A stretch of DNA of 64,000 nucleotides from Halorubellus sp034808145 (GTDB taxonomy: Archaea; Halobacteriota; Halobacteria; Halobacteriales; Natrialbaceae): assembly GCF_034808145.1 (NCBI RefSeq), contig NZ_JAXHGM010000003.1, positions 1 through 64,000 on the forward strand, given 5' to 3'. The notes under the pieces were generated by a model. That model was not told where the DNA came from and did no database searches. It saw only the letters and a list, made by a program, of their open reading frames with translations. The position numbers and the translations under genes were made by a program. Numbering within the stretch: the first letter of the stretch is position 1; the number at the start of each line of letters is the position of its first letter. Positions 26,505 to 34,733 of this stretch are shown one piece after another.

Positions 26505-27167
26505 ATGTCGACTGAATCGCAATCGACCAGCGCCCCCGACGAGGGGACGTCGGTCACCGAACAGGTGAAGGCGAGCGAGCGACTGGAGACCGAGGCGCTC
26601 GCCGAGCCCGAGACGGAACTGGAACTCGACCAGGTGTTCGAGATACTGAAGAACCAGCGTCGCCGCTACGTCCTCCAGTATCTGAACGACGTCGACGACA
26701 CCGTCTCGATGAGCGACCTCGCGGAGGAGATCGCCGCGCTCGAGAACGGCAAGGAGGTCAGTCAGTTGTCCTCGAGCGAACGCAAGCGCGTGTACGTTGG
26801 ACTCTATCAGTGCCATCTCCCGAAGATGGACAGCATGGGCGTCGTCTCGTTCAACAAGCCGCGTGGACTCATCGAGCCCGGCCCGAACGCCGAGGTGTTC
26901 GACGAGTACCTCGAGACGGACGCGGAGACGGACGGGCCGGCGTGGCACCGCATCCACGCGCTGACCGCCGGCGCGAGCGCGGTCGCGCTCCTGGCCGCCG
27001 TGCTCGTGCAGGCGTTCGTCACTGCCCCCGTCGTCGTGCTCGCGGGACTGCTCATCGTCGCCGCGAACGTCGGCTGTTCGGCCGCTCACTACCAGTGGGT
27101 TCGGTCGAACGGCGAGGACGACGGGGACGGCGTCGGTATGAGTATCGGCGGGGCGTCGTCGACCTGA
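26505..27167 (+). CDS. DUF7344-like winged-helix protein, membrane-anchored
   Basis: 220 residues. A Glu/Ser-rich acidic leader (1-40) precedes the winged helix (about 42-140) with FEILKNQRRRYVLQYLNDV, RKRVYVGLYQCHLPKMDSM and VSFNKPRGLIEPGP. Two membrane helices (about 153-195) and a short acidic tail follow. GGAG five bases before the ATG suggests leadered translation. It lies just upstream of the glycan operon, which it might regulate; that is inference from position. Confidence 0.88.
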   Translation: MSTESQSTSAPDEGTSVTEQVKASERLETEALAEPETELELDQVFEILKNQRRRYVLQYLNDVDDTVSMSDLAEEIAALENGKEVSQLSSSERKRVYVGLYQCHLPKMDSMGVVSFNKPRGLIEPGPNAEVFDEYLETDAETDGPAWHRIHALTAGASAVALLAAVLVQAFVTAPVVVLAGLLIVAANVGCSAAHYQWVRSNGEDDGDGVGMSIGGASST

Positions 27168-27518
27168 ACCGGGACGCTCCTTCGAGCGAACCGACGGAGG
27201 CGACCGCTCCGGTCGACCGAGACCGTCCCTGGTACCGATTTTCCAGCCAGCGAACCACTCGTCGATCCCGCGAACAGCTTCTGGAGACCGCGCTGCCTCG
27301 TGACCGGTTCGGTCCGCGGGTCGTTCGCCGGAACCGGCTGCGGGGACGGCCGTCAGCATCCTCCTGTCGTGGGCGAAGGCCGCGCATAACAAACTCGGTG
27401 TCACGACTACCGACTGTCAGAGCGGGGTGGCTTCGGTCGCACCCGCGAGGAGAGACATCATGAACGCACGAACAGTACGGAGTACCGGTATCGTCGCCGA
27501 ACAGCGGGGGGCGTCCCG
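27168..27518. other. 350-base gap before the glycan operon
   Basis: No supported gene and no strong TATA box. It presumably holds the promoter of the seven-gene operon that follows. Confidence 0.4.
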
Positions 27519-28103
27519 ATGACGGTCGCGGAGCTCGGCGAGAACGTCGTCGTCGAGCCGGGTGCGACGGTCGGCTACGAGTACGCGGACGACGTCGGAC
27601 CGGCGGTCGTCCTCGGTGACGCCACGATACGGCAGGGGACGATCGTGTACGCGGACACGGAGCTCGGTCGCGGACTCCAGACGGGGCACAACGCGCTCGT
27701 CCGCGAGCGCTGCATCGTCGGGGAGAACGTTCTCGTGGGGACGAACACGGTCCTCGACGGGTTGCTGACGGTCGGGAACGACGTGAGCATCCAGACCGGC
27801 GTGTACGTGCCGCCGGAGACGAGTATCGGGGACGACGTCTTCCTCGGGCCGAAGGTCGTGATGACGAACGACCCGTACCCGCTCCGACGGGACGTCCCGC
27901 TGGAGGGACCGTCCATCGAGGACGGGGTCTCGGTGGGCGCGAACGCGACGATCCTTCCGGGCGTCACCGTCGGGGAGAACGCGTTCGTCGCCGCCGGCGC
28001 CGTCGTCACCGAGGACGTCCCGCCGGACACGCTCGCGGTGGGCGTCCCCGCCCAGCACCGCCCGCTTCCGAAGGAGCTCGCGGCGGAGAACGTGGTCGCA
28101 TGA
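27519..28103 (+). CDS. Hexapeptide-repeat sugar acyltransferase
   Basis: 194 residues, nearly all left-handed beta-helix hexapeptide repeats (for example VVVEPGATVG, ISIQTG-like VSIQTGVYV, VSVGANATILPGVTVGENAF). This fold binds acetyl-CoA and forms trimers. It resembles WbpD/PglD-type N-acetyltransferases that modify amino sugars on nucleotides. The next large gene encodes a DegT aminotransferase that would supply the amine. The end of the gene carries GTGGTCGCATGA, duplicated 59 bases downstream. Confidence 0.9.
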   Translation: MTVAELGENVVVEPGATVGYEYADDVGPAVVLGDATIRQGTIVYADTELGRGLQTGHNALVRERCIVGENVLVGTNTVLDGLLTVGNDVSIQTGVYVPPETSIGDDVFLGPKVVMTNDPYPLRRDVPLEGPSIEDGVSVGANATILPGVTVGENAFVAAGAVVTEDVPPDTLAVGVPAQHRPLPKELAAENVVA

Positions 28104-28162
28104 GCGAGCACGGCGAGCGAACACGGGTACACCTGACGGCGGGTCAGGTGGTGGTCGCATGA
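28092..28162 (+). repeat. 12-bp direct repeat GTGGTCGCATGA at a gene junction
   Basis: Identical copies at 28092-28103 and 28151-28162 both contain an ATGA stop/start overlap. The 59-base period suggests a short tandem duplication or slippage at the acyltransferase-aminotransferase junction. Confidence 0.85.
28100..28162 (+). CDS. 20-codon mini-ORF bridging two genes
   Basis: ATG (inside the ATGA that ends the acyltransferase) to TGA (inside the ATGA that starts the aminotransferase) encodes MSEHGERTRVHLTAGQVVVA. It may simply keep ribosomes moving between genes. Its last codons repeat the end of the upstream gene. No protein function is claimed. Confidence 0.4.
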   Translation: MSEHGERTRVHLTAGQVVVA

Positions 28163-29250
28163 TCTCCGTCGCGAATCCGACGTTCGGCGACGCGGAGAAG
28201 GAGGCGGTGCTCGCGGTCCTGGACTCGGGGATGGTCGCCGACGGGCCCGAGGTCCGTCGGTTCGAGGAGGAGTTCGCGGCGTACTGCGGGTCGAACCACG
28301 CGGTCGCGACGTCGAACGGGACGACCGCGCTCGTCGCCGCGCTCGTCGGGCTCGGTATCGGCGAGGGCGACGTGGTCGTGACGACGCCGTTCTCGTTCGT
28401 CGCGAGCGCGAACGCCGTCCGGCTCGTCGGCGCGGAACCCGTCTTCGCGGACGTGGACCCCCGCACGTACAACCTCGACCCGTCGGAGGTGCGTGCCGCG
28501 GTGCGCGAGCACGACGCCGACGCCATCCTCGCCGTCCACCTGTACGGGCTCCCCGCGGACGTCGGTGCGCTCCGCGCAGTCGCCGACGAGGAGGACGCGC
28601 TCCTGCTGGAGGACGCCGCGCAAGCCCACGGCGCCACGTACGACGGCCGGCACGTCGGGACGTTCGGTGACGCCGCGGCGTTCTCGTTCTATCCGACGAA
28701 GAACATGACGACGGGCGAGGGCGGGATGGTGGTCACGAACCGCGAGGACGTCGCGGAGCGCGCGGCGAGTTACGTGAACCACGGCCGGGGCCCCGAGGGC
28801 GGGTACTCGCATCGCGACCTCGGGTCGAACCACCGGATGACGAGCATCGGTGCGGCCATCGGTCGCGTCCAGCTCGAACGCCTCCCCGACTGGATCGACG
28901 CGCGACGCGAGAACGCGGCCGCGTTGACCGACGCCCTGTCGTCCGTCCACGGTGTCGTCGCACCCGTGGAGCCCGACGGGAGCGAGCACGCGTACCACCA
29001 GTACACCGTGCGTTGCACGGACCGGGACGCGCTCGCCGCGCACCTGGAGGGCGAGGGCGTCGGAAGTGGCGTCTACTATCCGACGGTCATCCCCGACCTG
29101 GCGGCGTACGACGGCTACGACGTCGACGTCCCGGTCGCTCGCGCCGCGAGCGAGCAGGTGCTCTCGCTGCCCGTCCACCCCAGCCTGACCGAGGCGGACG
29201 TCGAGCGAATCGTGGACGCGCTCCTGACCGTGGACATCGAGGCGCGATAG
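28159..29250 (+). CDS. DegT/DnrJ/EryC1/StrS aminotransferase
   Basis: 363 residues, a typical length for PLP-dependent sugar aminotransferases. The Schiff-base Lys is Lys181 in FSFYPTKNMTTGEGG. Other family marks are TSNGTTALVAAL (about 51-62), DVDPRTYNLD and EDAAQAHGA (about 151-159). It would transaminate a keto nucleotide sugar, with glutamate as usual donor, to give an amino sugar for the adjacent acyltransferase. ATGA overlap couples it to the mini-ORF upstream. Confidence 0.93.
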   Translation: MISVANPTFGDAEKEAVLAVLDSGMVADGPEVRRFEEEFAAYCGSNHAVATSNGTTALVAALVGLGIGEGDVVVTTPFSFVASANAVRLVGAEPVFADVDPRTYNLDPSEVRAAVREHDADAILAVHLYGLPADVGALRAVADEEDALLLEDAAQAHGATYDGRHVGTFGDAAAFSFYPTKNMTTGEGGMVVTNREDVAERAASYVNHGRGPEGGYSHRDLGSNHRMTSIGAAIGRVQLERLPDWIDARRENAAALTDALSSVHGVVAPVEPDGSEHAYHQYTVRCTDRDALAAHLEGEGVGSGVYYPTVIPDLAAYDGYDVDVPVARAASEQVLSLPVHPSLTEADVERIVDALLTVDIEAR

Positions 29251-29255
29251 CCCGG

Positions 29256-29846
29256 ATGTGGCCGTGGGAGCACGCCGCGATTGGGTACGTGTGCTACTCG
29301 GCCGCCAGCAGACTCCTGGCGGGAGAGCCCCCCGATGGCGACCCCGTTCTCTTCCTCGCCGTCGGCACGCAGTTCCCGGACCTCGTCGACAAACCCCTCT
29401 CGTGGTGGCTCGGCGTGTTCCCGACCGGGTACGCCGCCGGGCATTCCGTGCTCGTGCTCCTCGCAGTGACGCTCCTCGCGCTCGGTCTCGTCCGCGACGA
29501 GGCGCGTCGTCGGAACGCGGTCGCGTTCCTCGTCGGCGCGTGGACGCACGTCGCCGGCGACGTCGTCTCGCCGCTCAGAGCCGGCGACTCGCTCGGCGTC
29601 GACCGCGTCCTCTGGCCGGTCGTCGAACGACCGCCGTACGCCGACGACCTCGGCCTCGAACGCGGGGTCGTCTACCTCCGCGAGTTCCTCAGCGACCTCG
29701 GAACCGTCGACGTCGGCCCGGTCCTCGTCCTCACCCTCGCCCTCGCGGTCGCGTCGGTCCTGCTCTGGCTCGTCGACGGCGCACCCGGCGTCCGCGCGCT
29801 CGCCGCCAGAATCGAGCGCACGACCCGGTCGCGTCGAGAACGATAG
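29256..29846 (+). CDS. Membrane-bound metal-dependent hydrolase-like protein (YdjM type)
   Basis: 196 residues with about four or five membrane helices. Conserved polar residues fit the YdjM/LexA-binding membrane hydrolase family: WEHAAIGY at the start, QFPDLVDKPLSWW, GHSVLVLL and AWTHVAGDVVSP. The His and Asp residues could bind metal. The start ATG lies five bases after the aminotransferase stop; a longer frame overlapping that gene was rejected. Activity is unproven for the family, and a link to glycan lipids is inference. Confidence 0.8.
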   Translation: MWPWEHAAIGYVCYSAASRLLAGEPPDGDPVLFLAVGTQFPDLVDKPLSWWLGVFPTGYAAGHSVLVLLAVTLLALGLVRDEARRRNAVAFLVGAWTHVAGDVVSPLRAGDSLGVDRVLWPVVERPPYADDLGLERGVVYLREFLSDLGTVDVGPVLVLTLALAVASVLLWLVDGAPGVRALAARIERTTRSRRER

Positions 29847-30009
29847 GACCGCGAGAGGTATGGGCTGACTGTGACGGTCCCGTCACGCCAGTACGAGCCG
29901 GTTACCGCTCGCAGCGAGTGCCTGTCGACCGGGTGAAACCCGCCACCCGGACGCCGAATCGAGTATGCGATTCATTACTAATCCCGTCCTGTCCCTCCGC
30001 GAAGGTAAC

Positions 30010-30738
30010 ATGGGAGAAACCTCGAAACGAGTGCAGCGAACCGTCGACTTCACGTACGACTGGTACGGCGGGTTCCTCGACGACGTGAAGGCGGGGTACA
30101 CGTTCCGGTCGTTCCACGACGATCTGGAGGCCGGTAACGTCGTCCTCCGACACGACGTGGATCTCTCCGTCGACGACGCGCTGAGGTTGGCTCGCCTGGA
30201 AGCCGACCGGGACGTCACCGCGACCTACTTCGTCCTCCTCTCCTCCGCGCTCTACAACCCGCTCAGAGGGGAGACCCGGGACGCGATCCGCGAGATACAG
30301 TCGCTCGGGCACGAGGTCGCGCTCCACTTCAGCACCCACGAGTACTGGCCGGCGGACGCCCCGCCGGCCGACGACGAGCTCGAGGCGCGCGTCGCCGAGG
30401 AGCTCGCCGTCCTGGAGACGGTCACCGGCGACGACCGGTCGCTGGTCTCCTTCCACAAACCCCCGCAGTGGACGTTCGCGAGGAGCTACGACGGGTTCTC
30501 CTCGACCTACGAGCCGCGGTTCTTCGAGGACGTCCAGTACGTCGCTGACTCGCGCCAGCGCTGGCGCGACGACCCGCCGGTCGTCGAGGACCTGGAGCCG
30601 GTCGTCCAGATACTCACGCATCCGGGGCTCTGGGGCGACGAGGACGGGCCGTTCGACGAACGCATCGAGGACGCCGTGACCGCGGCGTGTCAGACCGCGG
30701 GCCAGACCGCCGGCCGCGAGTTCCTGGGTGGTTGGTGA
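30010..30738 (+). CDS. Polysaccharide deacetylase-like protein
   Basis: 242 residues. NodB/deacetylase-like motifs are visible: VVLRHDVDLS (Asp and metal-site region, about 45-54), HEVALHFSTHEY (about 108-119) and SFHKPP (about 150). They match polysaccharide deacetylase-like proteins found in surface-glycan clusters, though the classical HxxxH is altered. No signal peptide, so it probably acts in the cytoplasm on a sugar or lipid-linked precursor. The ATG at 30010 is preferred to one 45 bases upstream. Its stop overlaps the next start. Confidence 0.8.
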   Translation: MGETSKRVQRTVDFTYDWYGGFLDDVKAGYTFRSFHDDLEAGNVVLRHDVDLSVDDALRLARLEADRDVTATYFVLLSSALYNPLRGETRDAIREIQSLGHEVALHFSTHEYWPADAPPADDELEARVAEELAVLETVTGDDRSLVSFHKPPQWTFARSYDGFSSTYEPRFFEDVQYVADSRQRWRDDPPVVEDLEPVVQILTHPGLWGDEDGPFDERIEDAVTAACQTAGQTAGREFLGGW

Positions 30739-31832
30739 TGTACCGGGACATGACCGTCGCCGTCGTCGTCCCGGCGTACAACGAGGAGGGGTACGTGGGG
30801 CGCGTCATCGAGGACCTCCCGGCGTTCGTGGACCGCGCGTACGTCGTCGACGACGGGTCGACCGACGACACGTGGGCGGAGATAACGGCGTACGCGGCGC
30901 GGAAGAACGACGCGCACGAGGGGCGCTACGAGGACCTCGTCGTCCCGATCCAGCACGAGCGGAACCGCGGCGTCGGTGGCGCCATCAAGACCGGGTACCA
31001 GCGCGCGCTCGCGGAGGGCGTGGAGGCGACCGCGGTCCTCGGCGGCGACGACCAGATGGACCCGCGCGAGCTCGAGAAGTACCTCGACCCCATCGCGGAC
31101 GGCGTCGCCGGGTACACGAAGGGGAACCGGTTCGTGCGCGCCGGCGACTGGGCGCACATGCCGAAGTTCCGGCTCGTCGGGAACGTCGTGCTCTCGCTCC
31201 TGACGAAGGTCGCGAGCGGCTACTGGGGGTCGATGGACTCCCAGAACGGCTACACGGCGATCTCGCTCGACGCGCTGGAGCGGACGGACATCGACGGGAT
31301 GTACGAGTACTACGGGTACTGTAACAACCTGCTCGCGCGCCTGAACGCCGCCGACGTCGTGGTGGCGGACGTCCGCCGGCAGACGGAGTACGCGTACCAG
31401 GACGGCTGGAAGAGCCACATCGACTACCGCGAGTACGTGCCGCGCGTCTCGAAGATGCTGTTCGAGACGTTCCTCTGGCGGCTCAACCGCAAGTACCTTG
31501 TGAAGCGCTACGACCCGCTCGCTCCCCTGTACGGGGTCGGGATGACGTCGATGGCCGCCGGCGTCCTCGGGTACCTGAACTCGGTCGCTCGGAACGAGGG
31601 CGAGGACGCCGGGTCGTGGTTCCTCGCGACGCTGATCGGCGCGCTCGCGTTCCTCTACGCGACGCTCCGGGACCTCGAGGACAACGAGGACCTGAGCGTG
31701 GTCATCGACCCGGAGGCGGACGCGGCGCGCGAACGCCGCACCGAGCCGGAGACGGTCGAATCACCGCGCGCCGCGGCCGACGGCGGCGAGCCGGCGAGCG
31801 ACGACGGTGACAGCGGAGGTGCGGGACGGTGA
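30738..31832 (+). CDS. Family 2 glycosyltransferase with C-terminal membrane helices
   Basis: 364 residues. The GT-A fold opens with VAVVVPAYNEEGYVGRVIED and has the VVDDGSTDD nucleotide-binding motif. GGDDQMDP is the DxD-type metal site (about 100) and DSQNGYTAIS an acceptor-side motif, resembling dolichyl-phosphate hexose synthases. Two membrane helices follow near 265-320, then a long acidic tail. It may transfer a sugar to dolichyl phosphate or extend a lipid-linked glycan. ATG overlaps the deacetylase-like stop. Confidence 0.88.
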   Translation: MYRDMTVAVVVPAYNEEGYVGRVIEDLPAFVDRAYVVDDGSTDDTWAEITAYAARKNDAHEGRYEDLVVPIQHERNRGVGGAIKTGYQRALAEGVEATAVLGGDDQMDPRELEKYLDPIADGVAGYTKGNRFVRAGDWAHMPKFRLVGNVVLSLLTKVASGYWGSMDSQNGYTAISLDALERTDIDGMYEYYGYCNNLLARLNAADVVVADVRRQTEYAYQDGWKSHIDYREYVPRVSKMLFETFLWRLNRKYLVKRYDPLAPLYGVGMTSMAAGVLGYLNSVARNEGEDAGSWFLATLIGALAFLYATLRDLEDNEDLSVVIDPEADAARERRTEPETVESPRAAADGGEPASDDGDSGGAGR

Positions 31833-32953
31833 CGGAACGGGACGCGATAACCGTCCTGATGACCGGCGCTGGGGCACCCGGCGCGTCCGGCATCGTCCGG
31901 AGCCTTCGCGCCGCGCCCGACCGCGACGTCCACGTCGTCGGCGTGGACATGAACCCGGACGCGTACGGGTTCGCGCTCGCCGACGAGCACGCGGTGGTGC
32001 CGGCGGGCGGCGACCCCGAGTACGTCGACCGCATGGTCGACCTCGCCGGCGAGGTCGACGCGGACGTCGTCCTGCCGCTGTGCACCGCGGAGCTCCAGCC
32101 GCTCGCGGAGGACCGCGAGCGCTTCGACGCGACCGTGATGGTGTCCGCCCCCGACCGGCTCGCGGTCGCGAACGACAAGGCCGGGCTCTACGGGTTCCTC
32201 GCCGACGGGGGGTTCGCGTCCGCGCCCGAGTTCCACCGCACGGAGACCCGCGAGGGGTTCCTCGACGCCGTGCACGCGCTCGGCTACCCCGAGCAGCCCG
32301 TGTGCTTCAAACCGCCCGTCGGCAGCGGGAGCCGCGGGTTCCGCGTGCTCGACGACGGCGCGAACGACCTCGACGCGTTCCTGAACGAGAAGCCCGACGC
32401 CGCGACGACGACGCTCGACGACGTCCTCCCCGTCCTCGACGCCGGGGACGCGTTCCCCGAGCTCGTCGTGATGGAGTACCTGCCCGGCGACGAGTACAGC
32501 GTCGACGTCCTCGCGACCGGCGGCGACGTCCACACCGTCGTCCCACGCTCGCGCGCTCGAACGCGAGCCGGTATCTCGTTCGAGGGCGTGGTCGAGGAAC
32601 GCGAGGACTTGATCGAGGAGGCCTCGGGAATCTGTCGCGGGCTCGGCCTCGAGTACAACGTGAACGTCCAGTTCAAGGAGAGCGCCGACGGCGTCCCGAA
32701 GGTTATCGAGATCAACCCGCGCGTCGCCGGCACCATCATCATGTGCGTCGGCGCCGGCGCGAACCTCCCGTACATGGCCGTCAAGCACGCGCTCGGCGAG
32801 CAAGTCCCCGCGCCGGACGTCGCGTGGGGGACGCGCATGGTCCGGTACTGGGACGAGGTGTTCACGGCCCCCGACGGCAGCACGTACCACGTCCACCCGG
32901 ACGCGTTCGACCGCCAACGGACCGACCACGTCGACCCCGCTCCCAATCCATGA
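31829..32953 (+). CDS. ATP-grasp ligase (carbamoyl-phosphate synthase-like)
   Basis: 374 residues from a GTG overlapping the upstream stop. An N-terminal Rossmann-like part (VLMTGAGAPGASGIVRSL) precedes the ATP-grasp fold (about 110-340). That fold shows CFKPPVGSGSRGF, VMEYLPGDEYSVDVL and the metal-binding KVIEINPRVAGT. Such enzymes couple a carboxylate to an amine or thiol through an acyl phosphate. In glycan clusters they may attach an amino acid or acid group to a sugar. The substrate is unknown. The 3' end is part of a 35-base imperfect tandem duplication. Confidence 0.88.
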   Translation: MTERDAITVLMTGAGAPGASGIVRSLRAAPDRDVHVVGVDMNPDAYGFALADEHAVVPAGGDPEYVDRMVDLAGEVDADVVLPLCTAELQPLAEDRERFDATVMVSAPDRLAVANDKAGLYGFLADGGFASAPEFHRTETREGFLDAVHALGYPEQPVCFKPPVGSGSRGFRVLDDGANDLDAFLNEKPDAATTTLDDVLPVLDAGDAFPELVVMEYLPGDEYSVDVLATGGDVHTVVPRSRARTRAGISFEGVVEEREDLIEEASGICRGLGLEYNVNVQFKESADGVPKVIEINPRVAGTIIMCVGAGANLPYMAVKHALGEQVPAPDVAWGTRMVRYWDEVFTAPDGSTYHVHPDAFDRQRTDHVDPAPNP

Positions 32954-32993
32954 CCATAACCGACCACGTCGACCTCACTCCCGGCCCATGACC
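32921..32993 (+). repeat. 35-bp imperfect tandem duplication at a gene junction
   Basis: 32921-32955 and 32959-32993 match at 30 of 35 positions. All five differences are transitions, and three bases separate the copies. Both copies end in the CCATGACC stop/start overlap. The first encodes the C-terminus of the ATP-grasp protein, the second a mini-ORF. Confidence 0.85.
32950..32991 (+). CDS. 13-codon mini-ORF bridging ATP-grasp and HAD genes
   Basis: Encodes MTITDHVDLTPGP, whose TDHVD-x-x-P-x-P end mirrors the last residues of the ATP-grasp protein. It starts in the ATGA of the upstream stop and stops in the ATGA of the HAD start. It probably preserves translational coupling after a duplication rather than encoding a functional peptide. 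Confidence 0.4.
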   Translation: MTITDHVDLTPGP

Positions 32994-33668
32994 CGGACCG
33001 CCGTCTGTTTCGACCTCGACGACACCCTCTACGACTACCACGAGTACGCCAGAGCCGGCTTGCACGCCGCCGCGGACCTCGTGCATCGCCGCTCGGGGAA
33101 GCGCGTGCAAGACGACCTGCTGTCGGCGTACTTCGACCCGAGCGTCGACGCGGGCACGTTCGACGTCCTCCTCGACGAGTACGACCTCCCGAGCCTGACC
33201 GTCGACGACCTCGTCGACGCCTTCCACGCCGCCGGCGGGCGTCTCGACCCGTACCCGGAGACCGAACGCGTCCTCGACGCGCTCGGCACCCAGCACGCGC
33301 TCGGCCTCGTCACGGACGGCCGCGGCGGCCAGTCGAAGCTCGACCGGCTCGGCATCCGCGAGCACTTCGACGCGGTCCTCGTCACGCACGACGTCGGTCG
33401 CTCGAAGCACGAACGCGGCGTCTTCGAGGATTTCCTCGCCGACCTCGACGTGCACCCGACTCGCGCGACGTACGTCGGCGACGACCCCCGCGTCGACTTC
33501 CGCGCCCCGAACGAGCTCGGGATGACCACCGTCCGCCTCCGACGCGGCCGCTACGTCGACCTCGAACCCGAGGACGCCGCCGCGGCACCCGACTACGAGA
33601 TCGCGACCCTCGACGGCCTCCTCTCGGCCGTTCCCACGCTCCACGTCGAGCACGGTATCGTCGAATGA
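32988..33668 (+). CDS. HAD superfamily hydrolase
   Basis: 226 residues. All four HAD motifs are seen: FDLDDTLYD with Asp9 (nucleophile) and Asp11, LVTDGRGG, the Lys in RSKHERGVF, and YVGDDPRVDF. A helical cap lies at about 20-90. It is likely a phosphatase of a sugar phosphate or small molecule, closing the glycan operon. It starts within an ATGA overlap with the mini-ORF. Confidence 0.9.
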   Translation: MTRTAVCFDLDDTLYDYHEYARAGLHAAADLVHRRSGKRVQDDLLSAYFDPSVDAGTFDVLLDEYDLPSLTVDDLVDAFHAAGGRLDPYPETERVLDALGTQHALGLVTDGRGGQSKLDRLGIREHFDAVLVTHDVGRSKHERGVFEDFLADLDVHPTRATYVGDDPRVDFRAPNELGMTTVRLRRGRYVDLEPEDAAAAPDYEIATLDGLLSAVPTLHVEHGIVE

Positions 33669-33772
33669 CCGCGGGAATCATCCAGCTTCCTCTCCGATAG
33701 CCGCCCGCTCGTCCGACGACCGGGTCGTCTCCGAACCCCAAGTAGTAAATCCGTTGACGAGAGGGAGTTCGT

Positions 33773-34630
33773 ATGTCGAACGAGACGCTTCCGTGTTCGA
33801 GACGTTCGCTGCTGAAGATCGGTGTCGTCGGAAGCCCGACCCTCACCGCGGGCTGCCTTCGACTCGACGAGAGCGACGGTTCATCGACCGCCGAGGGTGG
33901 GACTGGTACCGGACCGGAATCGGGGAACGGGACTGGGACGTCGTCTGATACGGGGGGAGAGAATGGAACGTCGACCGGGACGGCCGTGCAGGACCCGACG
34001 GGTTCGGTGGTGCTCGCCGACCAGGAGACCGACGGGTCGTCGGTGACGGTCGCCGAGGTGGAGACGAACGTCGAGGCGATCATCCAGGTGTACGACGGGA
34101 ACGGCGAGTTCCTCGCCAATCCCGGAATCCGCTTCGAACCCGGCGAGACCCGTCGTGACATCAGTATCCAGCTCGAGTCGTCGCTCTCGGCGGCGACGGA
34201 GGTGACGGTCAAGTTGTTCTGGTGCGAGGAAGCCGGGCCGAACACCTGCAACGGCCCCCCCATCGCGTCGGAGACGGCAACGGTCTCGCCGGTATCGACC
34301 GGCACGGCCCGGGCGTCGGAGACTTCACCGTCGGGCTCTATCGTGTTCCGCGACCAGGAGACGGACGGAACGTACGTGACCGTCGCCGAGGTGCAGACGA
34401 ACGTCGAGGCGATCATCCAGGTGTACGACGGGAACGGCGATTTCATCGCCAATCCCGGGATCCGCTTCCAGTCGGGTGAGACGCGGAACGACCTCGAGAT
34501 CGAGTTGGGGACCGCGCTCTCCGCCACGCAAGCGGCGTCGGTCAAGCTGTTCTGGTGCGAGGAAGCCGGGCCGAACACCTGCAACGGCCCCACCATCGCC
34601 CGAGAGACCGCGACGGTGACGGTCGAGTGA
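33773..34630 (+). CDS. Tat-exported lipoprotein with two DUF7282-like domains
   Basis: 285 residues. The N-terminus has the Tat motif SRRSLLKIG and a lipobox TAGC (Cys near 28), followed by a Gly/Ser/Thr-rich linker to about 75. Two homologous domains (about 76-165 and 187-284) each begin with a DQETDG-x2-VTVAEV segment and end with KLFWCEEAGPNTCNGP. These contain a CxxxxxxxxC pair. They recall haloarchaeal DUF7282 surface domains. The copies are so alike at DNA level (333-base period) that the duplication looks recent. It is anchored outside the cell; function unknown. Confidence 0.85.
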   Translation: MSNETLPCSRRSLLKIGVVGSPTLTAGCLRLDESDGSSTAEGGTGTGPESGNGTGTSSDTGGENGTSTGTAVQDPTGSVVLADQETDGSSVTVAEVETNVEAIIQVYDGNGEFLANPGIRFEPGETRRDISIQLESSLSAATEVTVKLFWCEEAGPNTCNGPPIASETATVSPVSTGTARASETSPSGSIVFRDQETDGTYVTVAEVQTNVEAIIQVYDGNGDFIANPGIRFQSGETRNDLEIELGTALSATQAASVKLFWCEEAGPNTCNGPTIARETATVTVE

Positions 34631-34733
34631 GCGAACGGACGGCCCCGGTCCGGTCCGACGGTCGGGCCCGCGACGCCAGCGCGCTTCGCGTATCCTTATG
34701 TGCGCAGCGACGTCTCTGGTAGACGTCGACGTG

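Noticed and set aside
26454..27404. 316-codon minus-strand frame
   Set aside because: Antisense to the anchored DUF7344-like gene, which has clear motifs.
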